Source: Deltaproteobacteria bacterium (GTDB lineage: Bacteria; Myxococcota_A; UBA9160; SZUA-336). From it: a stretch of 64,000 nt of DNA. Positions 46,744 through 58,224 of this stretch are shown here, piece by piece. The stretch covers positions 40,475 to 104,474 of the forward strand of contig JAJDAJ010000015.1 of assembly GCA_029261925.1 (NCBI GenBank), written 5' to 3'. Within the stretch, counting starts at the first letter, position 1, and the number at the start of each line of letters is the position of its first letter. A program made the position numbers and the translations under genes. Below the pieces are notes generated by a model, which saw only the letters and a list, made by a program, of their open reading frames with translations, ran no database searches and had not been told where the DNA came from.

Positions 46744-47046
46744 CTAGAGATTGCCCTGCATGATGAAGGCGATCAGGAAGCCGAAGAGCACCAGCGACTC
46801 GATCAGCGCCAGACCGATGATCATCGGGGTCTGGATGGCGCCGGCCGCGCCGGGATTGCGCGAGATTCCCTGCACCGTGTTGGCGACGGCCAGGCCCTGA
46901 CCGATGCCACCGCCGAGCGCGGCCAGGCCGATCGCGAGTCCCGAGCCCACGGCGATGAGGCTCGTCGTTCCGTCCGCCGCGCCGGCCAGCTCCGGTGCCA
47001 GGACCGAGGCCAGGAAGGCCAGTGCGAAGGCAGTGATCTTGTGCAT
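46744..47046 (-). CDS. atpE: ATP synthase subunit c
   Basis: A 100-residue c subunit: signal-like N-terminus, then GLAIGLAALGGGIGQGLAV (helix 1), the SRNPGA loop and ALIESLVLFGFLI (helix 2). The ion-binding Glu is E83; Q50 lies 33 residues before it and S84 follows, which are two of the Na+ ligands of the Ilyobacter type, but L85 replaces its Thr and F88 its Tyr. Proton use is the safer guess. ATP synthase F1 genes are not here. Confidence 0.95.
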   Translation of the reverse strand: MHKITAFALAFLASVLAPELAGAADGTTSLIAVGSGLAIGLAALGGGIGQGLAVANTVQGISRNPGAAGAIQTPMIIGLALIESLVLFGFLIAFIMQGNL

Positions 47047-47089
47047 TTGCGGTCTCCTTGTTTCCTTGCGGATCGGGCAGTGCCCGGGA

Positions 47090-47779
47090 CTAGTGGGCGT
47101 GCTCGAGGGCCAGCCCGATGTAGATCATCGTGAGGAAGCTGAAGATGAAGGCCTGGATGAAGGCCACGAAGATGCCCAGACCCATGACGATCCAGGGCGT
47201 GAACCAGGCGGCGACGCCCAGCGTCAGGAAGAGCGCCAGCAGGGTGTGGTCGGCGAACATGTTCGCCGTGAGGCGGACCGTCAGCGAGAGCAGCCGGACC
47301 AGGTGGCTGATCACCTCGATCGGGAACGTCAGCGGCTTGATCCACCAGGGGCCGGGCGCGAAGTGTCCCAGGTAGCCGACTCCGTGCTCGACGAACCCGA
47401 CGATCTCCGACACCAGCACGGCGATGATCGCCCACGCCAGGTTGGTCTCGATGAACGACGTCGGCCCGCCCAGCCCCGGGAGCAGCCCGACCAGGTTCGA
47501 GACCAGGATGAACAAGCCCAGCGTGCCGACCAGCGGCATGTACGTGGCCCACTTCTCGCCGATCACGTCGCGCGCCAGCGAGGCGATGCCCTGGAGCAGC
47601 ACCTCGAGCAGGTTGCGGCCCGTGATGCGCGCGTCGGGGATGATCCCGCCGTCCGCGGCGCGGCGCAGGCCCGCATGGATGCCCAGCGCGATCAGCAGCA
47701 CCAGGACGGTGGCGAGAACCAGCGACTCCACCTCCGCGGGGAAGCGAAACGCGTCGAAGATCGTCGGTACGTGAACCAT
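47090..47779 (-). CDS. atpB: ATP synthase subunit a
   Basis: A 229-residue subunit a with the essential Arg in LLSLTVRLTANMFADH at about R169, and helices such as FILVSNLVGLLPGLGG and IFVAFIQAFIFSFLTMIYIGLALEH. It forms the ion half-channels beside the c ring. It lies 43 bases before atpE, and the atpI-like gene ends 10 bases before its start. Confidence 0.95.
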   Translation of the reverse strand: MVHVPTIFDAFRFPAEVESLVLATVLVLLIALGIHAGLRRAADGGIIPDARITGRNLLEVLLQGIASLARDVIGEKWATYMPLVGTLGLFILVSNLVGLLPGLGGPTSFIETNLAWAIIAVLVSEIVGFVEHGVGYLGHFAPGPWWIKPLTFPIEVISHLVRLLSLTVRLTANMFADHTLLALFLTLGVAAWFTPWIVMGLGIFVAFIQAFIFSFLTMIYIGLALEHAH

Positions 47780-47789
47780 CGCCCGTCGC

Positions 47790-48152
47790 TCAGCCTTTCG
47801 ATTGCGCCGTGTCCAGTCCGTGCCAGAGCGCCGCGGGAACCACGAGCAGCAGGCCGATCCCGAGCGCCAGACGGTGCAGCGATGAGACCCACAGCAGCAG
47901 GAACACCAGCAGCACCAGCAGGACGAAGCGAGCCATGGCCAGCGCCAGCCCGACCGGCCCGGCGATCTGCCGGCCCGTGATCAGGCGCACGCTGCGCTCC
48001 AGGGCGCGCAGATTCAGGATCTGGATCCCGCCGCCCACGAGCAGACTCGCTGCGGCGTGCATTCCGTACGGAATCGAGGCACAGAATGCAAGGCCGAGCA
48101 GCAGCGCGTGCTTGGCCTGGAGCGAGCCCAGCCGCTCACGGACCCGGCGCAT
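47790..48152 (-). CDS. ATP synthase subunit I-like membrane protein
   Basis: A 120-residue protein with four hydrophobic segments (HALLLGLAFCASIPYGMHA, SLLVGGGIQILNL, MARFVLLVLLVFLLLW, LALGIGLLLVVPAALW). Position between atpZ and atpB and size match the AtpI-like ATP synthase assembly factor. It overlaps the atpZ stop by 17 bases. Confidence 0.75.
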   Translation of the reverse strand: MRRVRERLGSLQAKHALLLGLAFCASIPYGMHAAASLLVGGGIQILNLRALERSVRLITGRQIAGPVGLALAMARFVLLVLLVFLLLWVSSLHRLALGIGLLLVVPAALWHGLDTAQSKG

Positions 48153-48396
48153 CGGGCGGATCGCCGGGTGGATCGCCCCCGGGGGTCTGCTTCGAGAGCC
48201 GCACCAGGCGGCGGATCGCCGCGGCCAGACCGAAGAACAGGAACAGGATGAACAGCCAGGGATCGGTCCCGAGCCAGCGATCGGCGTAGTAGCCGATCAG
48301 CATGCCCACTCCCATGGACAGCACGGCCTCCCAGCCGGCCTCGGCGGCCCGGCCCCAGCTGGCGGCCGAGGGACCCCTGTCCGGACGCCGAGCCAT
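48136..48396 (-). CDS. atpZ: AtpZ/AtpI family protein
   Basis: An 86-residue protein with a helical pair: GWEAVLSMGVGMLIGYYADRWLGT and DPWLFILFLFFGLAAAIRRLVRL, then a Pro/Gly/Asp tail. This matches AtpZ, which is thought to help Mg or Ca entry or assembly of Fo. ATG 48396 overlaps the hemL stop as ATGA, tying the ATP synthase genes to hemL transcription. Confidence 0.8.
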   Translation of the reverse strand: MARRPDRGPSAASWGRAAEAGWEAVLSMGVGMLIGYYADRWLGTDPWLFILFLFFGLAAAIRRLVRLSKQTPGGDPPGDPPDAPGP

Positions 48397-49685
48397 CAGC
48401 CCACCCGCTCCAGGGCGCGGCGGCCCGCGTCCAGGGTCCGCTCGATGCAGGCGTCGTCGTGGGCCGCGGTGATGAACGCGGCCTCGTAGCCCGACGGCGC
48501 CAGGTACACGCCCTCCTCGAGCAGCGCGTGGAAGAAGCGCGCGTAGCGCTCGTGGTCCGCCCGGGACGCCGCCGCCCGGTCCCGGGGCGCGTGCTCGGCG
48601 AAGAACAGCCCCCACATGCCACCGGCCGCGCCTCCGACCAGGGGGATGCCCAGGCGCCTGGCGGCGTCGGTCAGGCCGTCGACCAGGACGCGCGCGCGGG
48701 ACTCGAGCCGCGCGTACAGGCCGGGATCGGCCTCGATCAGCTCGAGCGCGGCGAGCCCGGCCGCGGTGGCCAGGGGGTTCCCGGACAGGGTGCCGGCCTG
48801 GTAGACGCCGCCGCTGGGCGCGACCTGCGCCATCAGGTCGCGGCGGCCGGCGTAGGCGCCCACCGGCAGTCCGTGGCCGATCACCTTGCCGAAGGTGGTC
48901 AGATCGGCGCGCACGCCCAGCCGCTCCTGGGCGCCCCCGGCCGCGACGCGAAAGCCGGTCATGACCTCGTCGATCACGAGCAGCGCGCCGTTCGCGTCGC
49001 AGGCCGCACGCACCCCTGCCAGGTAGCCGTCGACCGGCTCGATGAAGCCCATGTTCCCCGCGATCGGCTCCAGCACGACCGCGGCGATCTGCCCGGGATG
49101 GTCCTCGAAGGCGCGCTCGATCGCGCCCAGGTCGTTGTACGGCGCGACGATCGTGTCGGCGACGGCCGGCGCCGGGACTCCCAGCGTTCCCGGGATGCCC
49201 AGCGTCGCGACGCCCGATCCCGCCGCGGCGAGCAGCGCGTCGGCGTGGCCGTGGTAGCAGCCATCGAGCTTCACGATCCGGTCGCGCCCGGTCGCGCCGC
49301 GGGCCAGGCGCAGCGCGCTCATGGTGGCCTCGGTGCCGGAGCTGACCAGGCGCACCATCTCCACCGACGCGACCCGCGCGCAGATGCGCTCGGCGAGCAG
49401 GAGCTCCGCCTCGGTCGGCGCGCCGAAGCTGGTGCCGCGGCCGGCCGCGGTCCGCACCGCGTCGACGATCGCCGGGTGGGCGTGGCCGTGCAGGATCGCG
49501 CCCCACGACGCCACGTAGTCCACGTAGGTGTTGCCGTCGACGTCGGTGACGGTCGCGCCGGAGGCCTCGGCGATGAAGCGGGCGTCTCCCCCGACCGAGC
49601 CGAAGGCGCGCACGGGGCTGTTCACGCCGCCGGGGATGACGCGAGTCGCCCGTTCCATCAGCTCGCGGGAGCGGGAGACGTTCAT
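48396..49685 (-). CDS. hemL: Glutamate-1-semialdehyde 2,1-aminomutase
   Basis: A 429-residue PLP enzyme: SRELMERATRVIPGGVNSPVRAF at the start, SSGTEATMSALRLARGATGRD, GCYHGHADALL and TFGKVIGHGLPVGAYAGR with the PLP lysine near residue 267. It makes 5-aminolevulinate in the C5 haem pathway. It is the first gene after gyrA (gap 44 bases) and is coupled to atpZ. A haem-gene-to-ATP-synthase operon is unusual but its cause is not evident. Confidence 0.95.
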   Translation of the reverse strand: MNVSRSRELMERATRVIPGGVNSPVRAFGSVGGDARFIAEASGATVTDVDGNTYVDYVASWGAILHGHAHPAIVDAVRTAAGRGTSFGAPTEAELLLAERICARVASVEMVRLVSSGTEATMSALRLARGATGRDRIVKLDGCYHGHADALLAAAGSGVATLGIPGTLGVPAPAVADTIVAPYNDLGAIERAFEDHPGQIAAVVLEPIAGNMGFIEPVDGYLAGVRAACDANGALLVIDEVMTGFRVAAGGAQERLGVRADLTTFGKVIGHGLPVGAYAGRRDLMAQVAPSGGVYQAGTLSGNPLATAAGLAALELIEADPGLYARLESRARVLVDGLTDAARRLGIPLVGGAAGGMWGLFFAEHAPRDRAAASRADHERYARFFHALLEEGVYLAPSGYEAAFITAAHDDACIERTLDAGRRALERVG

Positions 49686-49729
49686 GGCCGCCGAGACTAC
49701 ACGGCGTGCCGGGCGCGCGCCCGGAGGGC

Positions 49730-52207
49730 TCAGGCCGGGTCCTCGAGCGCCTCGTCCGCGTCGCGCGGCAGGCGCGTCACCGATACCACGCGCTCGTCGG
49801 CGCTCGACGAGGTATCCATCACGCGCACGCCCTGGGTGTTGCGCCCCAGCGTCGGGATGCCGCCGACGCCCATGCGGATCACCTTGCCGGCATTGGTCAC
49901 CGCCATGATCTCGTCGTCCTCGCGCACCTGGATCAGCGCCACGACCTTGCCGTTGCGGGCGTTGGTCTTGATGGTGATGATCCCCTGCCCGCCCCGGCGC
50001 TGCTCGCGATAGTCGTCCAGCGTCGAGCGCTTGCCGTAGCCGCGCTCCGTCACGGTCAGGATGCTCTGATCGGGCTCGAGGACCGCCATGCTGACGGCGT
50101 CGTCGCCCTCGCGCGTGGAGATCGCCCGCACGCCGGCAGCGGCGCGACCCATGGGCCGCACCTGGTCCTCGCCGAAGCGGATCGACTTGCCGTCCTGCGT
50201 CGCGAGCATGACCTCGTCGCTGCCCGAGGTGCGCGCGGCGCCGATCAGCTCGTCCCCCTGGTTGATGTTGATGGCGATGATCCCGCCGCGGCGCGGATTC
50301 GCGTACTGCGAGAGCTCCGTCTTCTTGATCTGACCGGCGCGCGTCGCGAGAACCACGTAGCCGCCCTCATCGAAGCTGCGCACGGGCAGGATCTCGGCCA
50401 CGCGCTCCTCGTTCTGCAGCTGGAGCAGGTTCACGATCGGCCGGCCGCGCGCGGCCCGCGAGAGCTCGGGCAGCTGGTGGACCTTGAGCCAGTACACGCG
50501 CCCCAGCGTGGTAAAGCAGAGCAGGTAGGCATGGGTCGAGGCGATGAAGAGCTTCTCGACGAAGTCCTCCTCGCGCGTGGTCGCCGCCATCTTGCCCTTG
50601 CCACCGCGGCGCTGCGCCCGGTAGTTCGACGGCGCGTGGCGCTTGGCGTAGCCCAAGTGCGAGATGGTGACGGCCATGTCCTCGACGGCGATCAGGTCCT
50701 CGGTGGTGAGGTCCTCGACCTCCTCGCCGAGCTGCGTGCGGCGCGGGTCGCCGTACTTCTCGCGAATCTCCTCGAGCTCCTCGACGATCAGGTCGCGGAC
50801 CTTGTCATCACTGGCCAGCAGCGCCGTGAGCTCGGCGATGCGGGCGCGGATCTCGGCGAGCTCGTCGAGGATCTTCTGGCGCTCCATCTGCGTCAGGCGC
50901 TGCAGGCGCATCTCGAGGATGGCCTGGGCCTGCGCCTCGCTGAGCTCGAACTGCGTCATCAGGCCCTCGCGGGCCGCGGCCGGGCTGGCGCTGGCGCGGA
51001 TCAGCGCGATGACCTCGTCGAGGTTGTCCAGCGCGCGCGCGAAGCCCTCGAGGATGTGGGCGCGCGCCTCGGCCTGACGCAGGTCGAAGGCGGCGCGGCG
51101 GCGCACGACCTCCCGGCGGAACTCCAGGAAGTAGTCGAGCAGCTCGACGAGCCCCAGTGTCCGGGGCCGGTTGTTCACCAGCGCGACCATGTTCACGCCG
51201 AACGTGCTCTGCATCGGCGAGAGCTTGTAGAGCTGGTTCAGGACGACCTGCTCGTCGATGTCCTTCTTCAGCTCCACGACCACGCGCATGCCGCGCCGGT
51301 CCGACTCGTCGCGCAGGTCGGAGATCCCGTCGATCTTCCCGTTGCGGACCAGGTCGGCGATCTTCTCGATCATCGCCGCCTTGTTGACCATGTACGGGAT
51401 CTCGGTCACGACGATCATCCGCCGCCCGGCGCGCCCGTCCTCGAAGCCCGCATGGGCGCGGACCGTCAGCAGGCCCCGGCCCGTGCGATACGCCTGGCGG
51501 ATCCCGTGCGTGCCGCAGATGGTCGCCCCGGTCGGGAAGTCCGGACCGGGCAGCTTCTCCATCAGCGACTCGAGATCGGTCTCGGGCTCGCGCGCCAGCA
51601 GGATCAGGGCGTCGACCACCTCGCCGAGATTGTGCGGCGGGATGTTCGTGGCCATGCCGACGGCGATGCCCGTCGAGCCGTTGATCAGCAGGTTGGGCAC
51701 GCGCGTCGGGAGCACGACGGGCTCCTGGCGCGTGTTGTCGTAGTTCGGGACGAAGTCGACCGTCTCGCGGTCGATGTCGGCCAGCAGCTCGGAGGCGATC
51801 CGCGAGAGACGGGCCTCGGTGTAGCGCATGGCCGCCGGCGGATCGCCGTCGATCGAGCCGAAGTTGCCCTGGCCGTCGACCAGCGGGTAGCGCATGGCGA
51901 AGGGCTGGGCGAGGCGCACGATCGACGGGTAGATCACCGCCTCGCCGTGCGGGTGGTAGTTACCCGAGACGTCGCCGGAGATCTTCGCGCACTTGCGGTA
52001 CGGACGTCCCGCACTCAGGTTCAGGTCGTTGAACGTGACCAGGATCCGGCGCTGGCTCGGCTTGAGGCCGTCGCGCACGTCGGGCAGCGCGCGGCTGATG
52101 ATCACCGACATCGAGTAGTCGAGGAACGAGGCGCGCATCTCGTCCTCGATGTTCACCGGGATCGGCGCGTTCTCCTCGGGAGTCGGGGTCTCGGGCGTGT
52201 CGGACAT
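49730..52207 (-). CDS. gyrA: DNA gyrase subunit A
   Basis: An 825-residue GyrA. The catalytic Tyr is Y129 in [10 protein letters not shown]. The quinolone-determining segment reads [10 protein letters not shown] (85-94): A90 takes the place of E. coli S83 and P94 of D87. The C-terminal half has the six-bladed pinwheel, with the GyrA box QRRGGQG. It introduces supercoils with GyrB, whose gene lies 15 bases upstream. ATG 52207 has a weak ribosome site, so coupling to gyrB is likely. Confidence 0.97.
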   Translation of the reverse strand: MSDTPETPTPEENAPIPVNIEDEMRASFLDYSMSVIISRALPDVRDGLKPSQRRILVTFNDLNLSAGRPYRKCAKISGDVSGNYHPHGEAVIYPSIVRLAQPFAMRYPLVDGQGNFGSIDGDPPAAMRYTEARLSRIASELLADIDRETVDFVPNYDNTRQEPVVLPTRVPNLLINGSTGIAVGMATNIPPHNLGEVVDALILLAREPETDLESLMEKLPGPDFPTGATICGTHGIRQAYRTGRGLLTVRAHAGFEDGRAGRRMIVVTEIPYMVNKAAMIEKIADLVRNGKIDGISDLRDESDRRGMRVVVELKKDIDEQVVLNQLYKLSPMQSTFGVNMVALVNNRPRTLGLVELLDYFLEFRREVVRRRAAFDLRQAEARAHILEGFARALDNLDEVIALIRASASPAAAREGLMTQFELSEAQAQAILEMRLQRLTQMERQKILDELAEIRARIAELTALLASDDKVRDLIVEELEEIREKYGDPRRTQLGEEVEDLTTEDLIAVEDMAVTISHLGYAKRHAPSNYRAQRRGGKGKMAATTREEDFVEKLFIASTHAYLLCFTTLGRVYWLKVHQLPELSRAARGRPIVNLLQLQNEERVAEILPVRSFDEGGYVVLATRAGQIKKTELSQYANPRRGGIIAININQGDELIGAARTSGSDEVMLATQDGKSIRFGEDQVRPMGRAAAGVRAISTREGDDAVSMAVLEPDQSILTVTERGYGKRSTLDDYREQRRGGQGIITIKTNARNGKVVALIQVREDDEIMAVTNAGKVIRMGVGGIPTLGRNTQGVRVMDTSSSADERVVSVTRLPRDADEALEDPA

Positions 52208-52222
52208 CCGGTGCGGGACCTA

Positions 52223-54673
<2,451 letters not shown>

Positions 54674-54846
54674 TCAGGTGCGCGCCGGCCCTGCGGAGAA
54701 CGTTCCCCGGCCTGTGCAGAACAACCGTGCAAAAGCCGACAGCCGGCCCAGTCGAGACGACCGGGGAAGCGGCCGGGGTACCGGGGGCCCCCGCATCGCA
54801 AGGGCCCGCAAACGCAGGGAAAGCTAGCGAACGGGGCCGGCGATGG

Positions 54847-55950
54847 CTACATGCGCATGGGCATGATCACGGCGATCTGGTCGGGGTCGTCCGCCGGGCG
54901 GACCGCGGCCGGCGAGAGCTCCGAGCTCAGCTCGAAGACGACCTCCTTGGCCAGAATGGCTCCGAGGCAGTCCAGCAGGTACCGGGCATTGAAACCGGTC
55001 TCGAAGCGCTCCCCGCTGAACTCGACCTCCAGGGTCTCGCGAGCCTCTCCCAGGTCCGGACTGCTGGCCGAGAGCTCGAGCTTGCCGTCCTCGAGGGCGA
55101 AGCGGAAACCCCTCGATCGCTCGTGGGCCACCAGGGCGATCCGGCGAACCGCGTGGACCAGGCGCTCCCGGCCCAGCACCACCCGCTGGCTGGGGTCGCT
55201 GGGGAGGATCTGGCGGTAGTTCGGGAACTCCCCGTCGATCAGCCGGCTGGACAGCACGAGGCCGGGCGCCCGCAGGACCAGGAAGCCCTCGGCCAGGCCG
55301 ATCTCGACGCTGCTGTCGGTCTCGTCGCAGAGCTTGCGGATCTCGGCCACGCCCTTGCGGGGCACGATGATCCCCGCCTCGAGGAAGCCCACGGGCGTGG
55401 GCAGGACCTTGCTGACCCGGGAGAGGCGGTGGCCATCGGTGGCCACGAAGGAGACGCGCTCGGCATCGGCCTCCATGAACACGCCGTTGAGGTTGTACCG
55501 GGTCTCGTCGGTCGAGGTGGCGTAGAGCGTGTGGTCGATCATCTCGCCGAGCAGCGAGGCCTCGAGCTGCACGAAGTCCACGCCCTGGTCGTCGGGGATG
55601 GTGGGGTACTCCTCGGGGGAGATCGAGAGCAGGGCGAAGCGCGCCGTGCCGCTCTCGATGCTGACCCGGGACCCGTCCTCGATGCCGATGCCGACCTCGC
55701 CGTCGTCGAGCTCGCGCACGATCTCGAAGAGCTTCTTGGCCGACACCGTCACCGACCCGGGCTTGGCGACCTGCGCCTCGTGCTGCGAGAGGACGCCGAC
55801 CTCGAGGTCGGTGGCCGCCAGGGTGATGCTTCCTTCCGTGGCCACGATCAGCGCGTTCGCGAGGATCGGCAGCGTGCCCCGTCGCTCGACGATGGCCTGG
55901 ATCCGGCCGAGGCCCCGGAGAAGCTCCTCGCGCTCGATGCGGATTTCCAT
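54847..55950 (-). CDS. dnaN: DNA polymerase III beta sliding clamp
   Basis: A 367-residue clamp, normal length, with three repeated domains (EIRIEREELLRGLGRIQAIVE at the start, NGVFMEADAERVSFVATDGHRLS in the middle, MPMRM at the end as in many clamps). It holds polymerase on DNA. GTAGGAGAGCGTC precedes ATG 55950. It follows dnaA with the 186-base gap that is the oriC candidate. Confidence 0.97.
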   Translation of the reverse strand: MEIRIEREELLRGLGRIQAIVERRGTLPILANALIVATEGSITLAATDLEVGVLSQHEAQVAKPGSVTVSAKKLFEIVRELDDGEVGIGIEDGSRVSIESGTARFALLSISPEEYPTIPDDQGVDFVQLEASLLGEMIDHTLYATSTDETRYNLNGVFMEADAERVSFVATDGHRLSRVSKVLPTPVGFLEAGIIVPRKGVAEIRKLCDETDSSVEIGLAEGFLVLRAPGLVLSSRLIDGEFPNYRQILPSDPSQRVVLGRERLVHAVRRIALVAHERSRGFRFALEDGKLELSASSPDLGEARETLEVEFSGERFETGFNARYLLDCLGAILAKEVVFELSSELSPAAVRPADDPDQIAVIMPMRM

Positions 55951-56136
55951 GACGCTCTCCTACGAGATATTTGGATATTAAGAAATCAGCAGTGGAAGCA
56001 GGGCCGGTGCAGATCTGGAGAACCGGGTCATCTCCGTCCGGCTGCTGGGAAAGTTATTCACCGCGTGCGCTGAGCAGGGGGTGGGGATCCGGTGGACGGA
56101 GCGGCGCGCTCGGCTGCGGCGGGTGCTCTCCACGAG
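55951..56136. other. Candidate chromosomal origin (oriC) region
   Basis: The dnaA-dnaN gap holds the only clearly AT-rich stretch I noticed in the window: about 21 of 28 bases are A or T at 55961-55988 (GATATTTGGATATTAAGAAAT). Two near-consensus DnaA boxes lie beside it, at 56054-56062 and at 56137-56145, inside the dnaA stop. The AT stretch could also be the dnaN promoter (TAATAT). Genes diverge from this area and the parS cluster is about 5 kb away, which fits an origin. Confidence 0.6.
56054..56062 (+). promoter_or_regulatory. DnaA-box-like site
   Basis: TTATTCACC, one base from the consensus TTATNCACA, 74 bases from the dnaA stop and 66 bases beyond the AT-rich patch. Confidence 0.5.
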
Positions 56137-56145
56137 TTATCCACC
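56137..56145 (+). promoter_or_regulatory. DnaA-box-like site over the dnaA stop codon
   Basis: TTATCCACC, one base from the consensus TTATCCACA. It is in the same orientation as the other box and both share the final C, which may reflect altered specificity of this DnaA. Confidence 0.5.
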
Positions 56146-57435
56146 TTCTTCCGGGTCGGGCGAGGCGGGGGAAGACAGCTGGAGCAGCTCCTTCTCGAGC
56201 AGCACCACCGCCGAGCGCAGCGAGCCGTTCTGCTCGAGCTGCTTTTGCACGAGGCGGTCCGAGTGGATCGCGGTGGTGTGGTGGCGGTCGAAGCGCCGGC
56301 CGATCTCCGGGTACGACAGACCACAGTGCCGCCGCACCAGGTACATGGCGATCTGCCGCGGCGTGGTCACGCGCGGGCTTCGACTCGGCGAGCGCAGGTC
56401 GCGCAGGCGTACGTCGAAGTGGCGGGCGACGAGCGCGATCACCTCGTCGGCGGAGACGCGGATCGAGCGCCGTGCGCCACCATCGACGAGCTGGCGGACG
56501 AGGTCCGCGTCGGTCAGCTCGGCATTGCCCGCACAGCGCGCCAGCAGGCTGGTGAGCGTGGTGTCGAGGCGCTCGAGCTGCGAGCGCAGGCGCCCGGCGA
56601 GCAGCGAGGCGACCTCGGGTGAAGTCTCGACGCCCCAGCCGCGGATGCGGTCGAGGATGATCGCCACACGCGTTTCCCAGCCCGGCGCGGCGAGCTCCAC
56701 GGGATCGGCGCGTTCGAGGCGCTCGCGCAGGCCCGGGCTCTCCAGGCTGAGCTTCGCGGGCGGTCGCGCGCTCGAGAGCAGCACCGGTACGGATCGGGCG
56801 TCGAGATCGAGCAGTGCGGTCGCGAGCTCCTCCTGTGTGGCCTCGCGTCCCTCCAGCGCCTCGATGCCGTCGACGACCAGCGCAGCGCTGCCGCGCAGTC
56901 GCTCGCGCAGACCGTCGAGATCCTCGTCCCAGATCGCCTGTACGACCTGCATGCTCAGTGCCTCGGCAGGGTGGCACGGCGCGCCGAGGCGGGCTGCCGC
57001 GGCGCGCAGGAGGTGCGTCTTGCCCGAGCCGCTCGGTCCGATCAGCACGCGGGCCGGGCCGCGGGCGTCGTTCACGAAGCTGCGCAGGGCGTCGCGGGTG
57101 GGCGCGTTGGCCGGGCTGGTGATGAACGAGCCGAGGTCGAGGCGCGGATCGCGATCGAGCGGTGCGCCGGGGTCCACCGGTACGAGCGCCAGCGCGACGC
57201 TGCCCTCGGACAGCGTGTCCAGCGCCTGGTCGAGCAGGGCCACGGTGCCCGAGCGCACCCAGCCGGGCAGCGGCCCGGAGCGCGCGGCGACGCGCAGGCT
57301 CGATCCGCGCAGCTCCAGGCAGCGCGTGGCGTCGCACAGGGCGGCGCGGCTTCGCGCCGACACACGGCTGGACAGCGCGTCGAGCGTGCCGCTCCACAGC
57401 GCGACCGCTTCACTGGTCGGGCCGACGTGAATCAC
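56137..57435 (-). CDS. dnaA: Divergent replication initiator DnaA
   Basis: A 432-residue DnaA with weak domain I-II, an AAA+ domain and domain IV. Walker A is GPSGSGKTHLL (133-143); the usual GGVGLGKTHL form is lost. Walker B is VVDGIEAL (187-194), with Gly where the second Asp normally is. Domain IV has TTPRQIAMYLVRRH and IGRRFDRHHTTAIHS: the conserved DHTT is HHTT at 385-388, an altered base-contact residue. The arginine-finger region (LRERLERAD) also departs from the SRF form. GTG 57435 is the start. It initiates replication at the adjacent origin. Confidence 0.9.
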   Translation of the reverse strand: MIHVGPTSEAVALWSGTLDALSSRVSARSRAALCDATRCLELRGSSLRVAARSGPLPGWVRSGTVALLDQALDTLSEGSVALALVPVDPGAPLDRDPRLDLGSFITSPANAPTRDALRSFVNDARGPARVLIGPSGSGKTHLLRAAAARLGAPCHPAEALSMQVVQAIWDEDLDGLRERLRGSAALVVDGIEALEGREATQEELATALLDLDARSVPVLLSSARPPAKLSLESPGLRERLERADPVELAAPGWETRVAIILDRIRGWGVETSPEVASLLAGRLRSQLERLDTTLTSLLARCAGNAELTDADLVRQLVDGGARRSIRVSADEVIALVARHFDVRLRDLRSPSRSPRVTTPRQIAMYLVRRHCGLSYPEIGRRFDRHHTTAIHSDRLVQKQLEQNGSLRSAVVLLEKELLQLSSPASPDPEEGG

Positions 57436-57637
57436 CGGATGCTGTCCAACCTCTCGAGGACGCGTGGGACGGGGTCCGGTGCGCCCTGGTACACACGCCG
57501 CTCGCGGTGGGAGCGCATGCGGCGCGCGCCTCTCGCCTCCGTCTTTACACCCGCGCCGCGACGCAATGCAAGGGACTTCGGCAAAGCCGTGGAATCACGG
57601 GCAGTAGGAGGATCGTGCCAGGCACTGCCGGAGCGCG

Positions 57638-57666
57638 TTGACACCCCCCGGGGCCTGTGCTTGCAT
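57638..57666 (+). promoter_or_regulatory. Putative rpmH promoter
   Basis: TTGACA (57638-57643), a 17-base spacer, then TTGCAT (57661-57666). The -35 is perfect and the -10 is weak; the start would be about 40 bases before rpmH. The rest of the 57436-57710 gap, shared with the dnaA promoter on the other strand, shows no clear DnaA box. Confidence 0.6.
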
Positions 57667-57710
57667 CTGTCGCTCCCGCAGGATCCACGGGCCAAGACAG
57701 GCGAGACGTC

Positions 57711-57860
57711 ATGAAGCGCACCTTCCAGCCGAGCCGCATCCGCCGCGCCCGTAACCACGGGTTCCGGGCCCGGATGAAGACCAAGGGCGGTCGGCGCACC
57801 ATCGCGCGGCGCCGTGCAAAGGGCCGCCATCGTCTCAGCGCTTCCGTCAAGAGGAAGTAG
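57711..57860 (+). CDS. rpmH: Ribosomal protein bL34
   Basis: A 49-residue L34: [20 protein letters not shown] and [21 protein letters not shown], the full family pattern. It is a small basic protein of the large subunit. Its stop is 13 bases before rnpA, so both share a transcript. Confidence 0.98.
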   Translation: MKRTFQPSRIRRARNHGFRARMKTKGGRRTIARRRAKGRHRLSASVKRK

Positions 57861-57873
57861 CGATCCCGGCGCC

Positions 57874-58224
57874 ATGCCCGAACGGGGCGAGCTGCGCCCG
57901 CGGCTGCGCCGGGCCGACTTCCAGCGCACGACGGGCGCCGGGAGGCGTATCTCCTCGCGTCATTTCCTGGTCTTCCTCCTCGATCGTGGCGATGCCGGGC
58001 GTACGCGCCTCGGCATCACCGTGACCCGCAAGGTCGGCAATGCCGTCCGGCGAAACCGGATCAAGAGGCTAGTCCGCGAATGGTTCCGGCTGCGGACATA
58101 CGAGCTGGGCGCGAGCGACCTGGTGGTGATCGCCAAGCGCTCGATCCCGCCGGACCTGACGCTGGCCGAGGTACGGGCAGACCTGGACGCCAGGCTCTGC
58201 GCAGGGGAGTCGCCGGCCTCCTGA
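57874..58224 (+). CDS. rnpA: Ribonuclease P protein component
   Basis: A 116-residue Rnp[25 protein letters not shown], then [27 protein letters not shown] with the RNR motif. It joins the RNase P RNA (not in window) for tRNA 5' processing. ATG 57874 starts the known domain; a frame upstream overlaps rpmH and is not needed. Confidence 0.96.
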   Translation: MPERGELRPRLRRADFQRTTGAGRRISSRHFLVFLLDRGDAGRTRLGITVTRKVGNAVRRNRIKRLVREWFRLRTYELGASDLVVIAKRSIPPDLTLAEVRADLDARLCAGESPAS

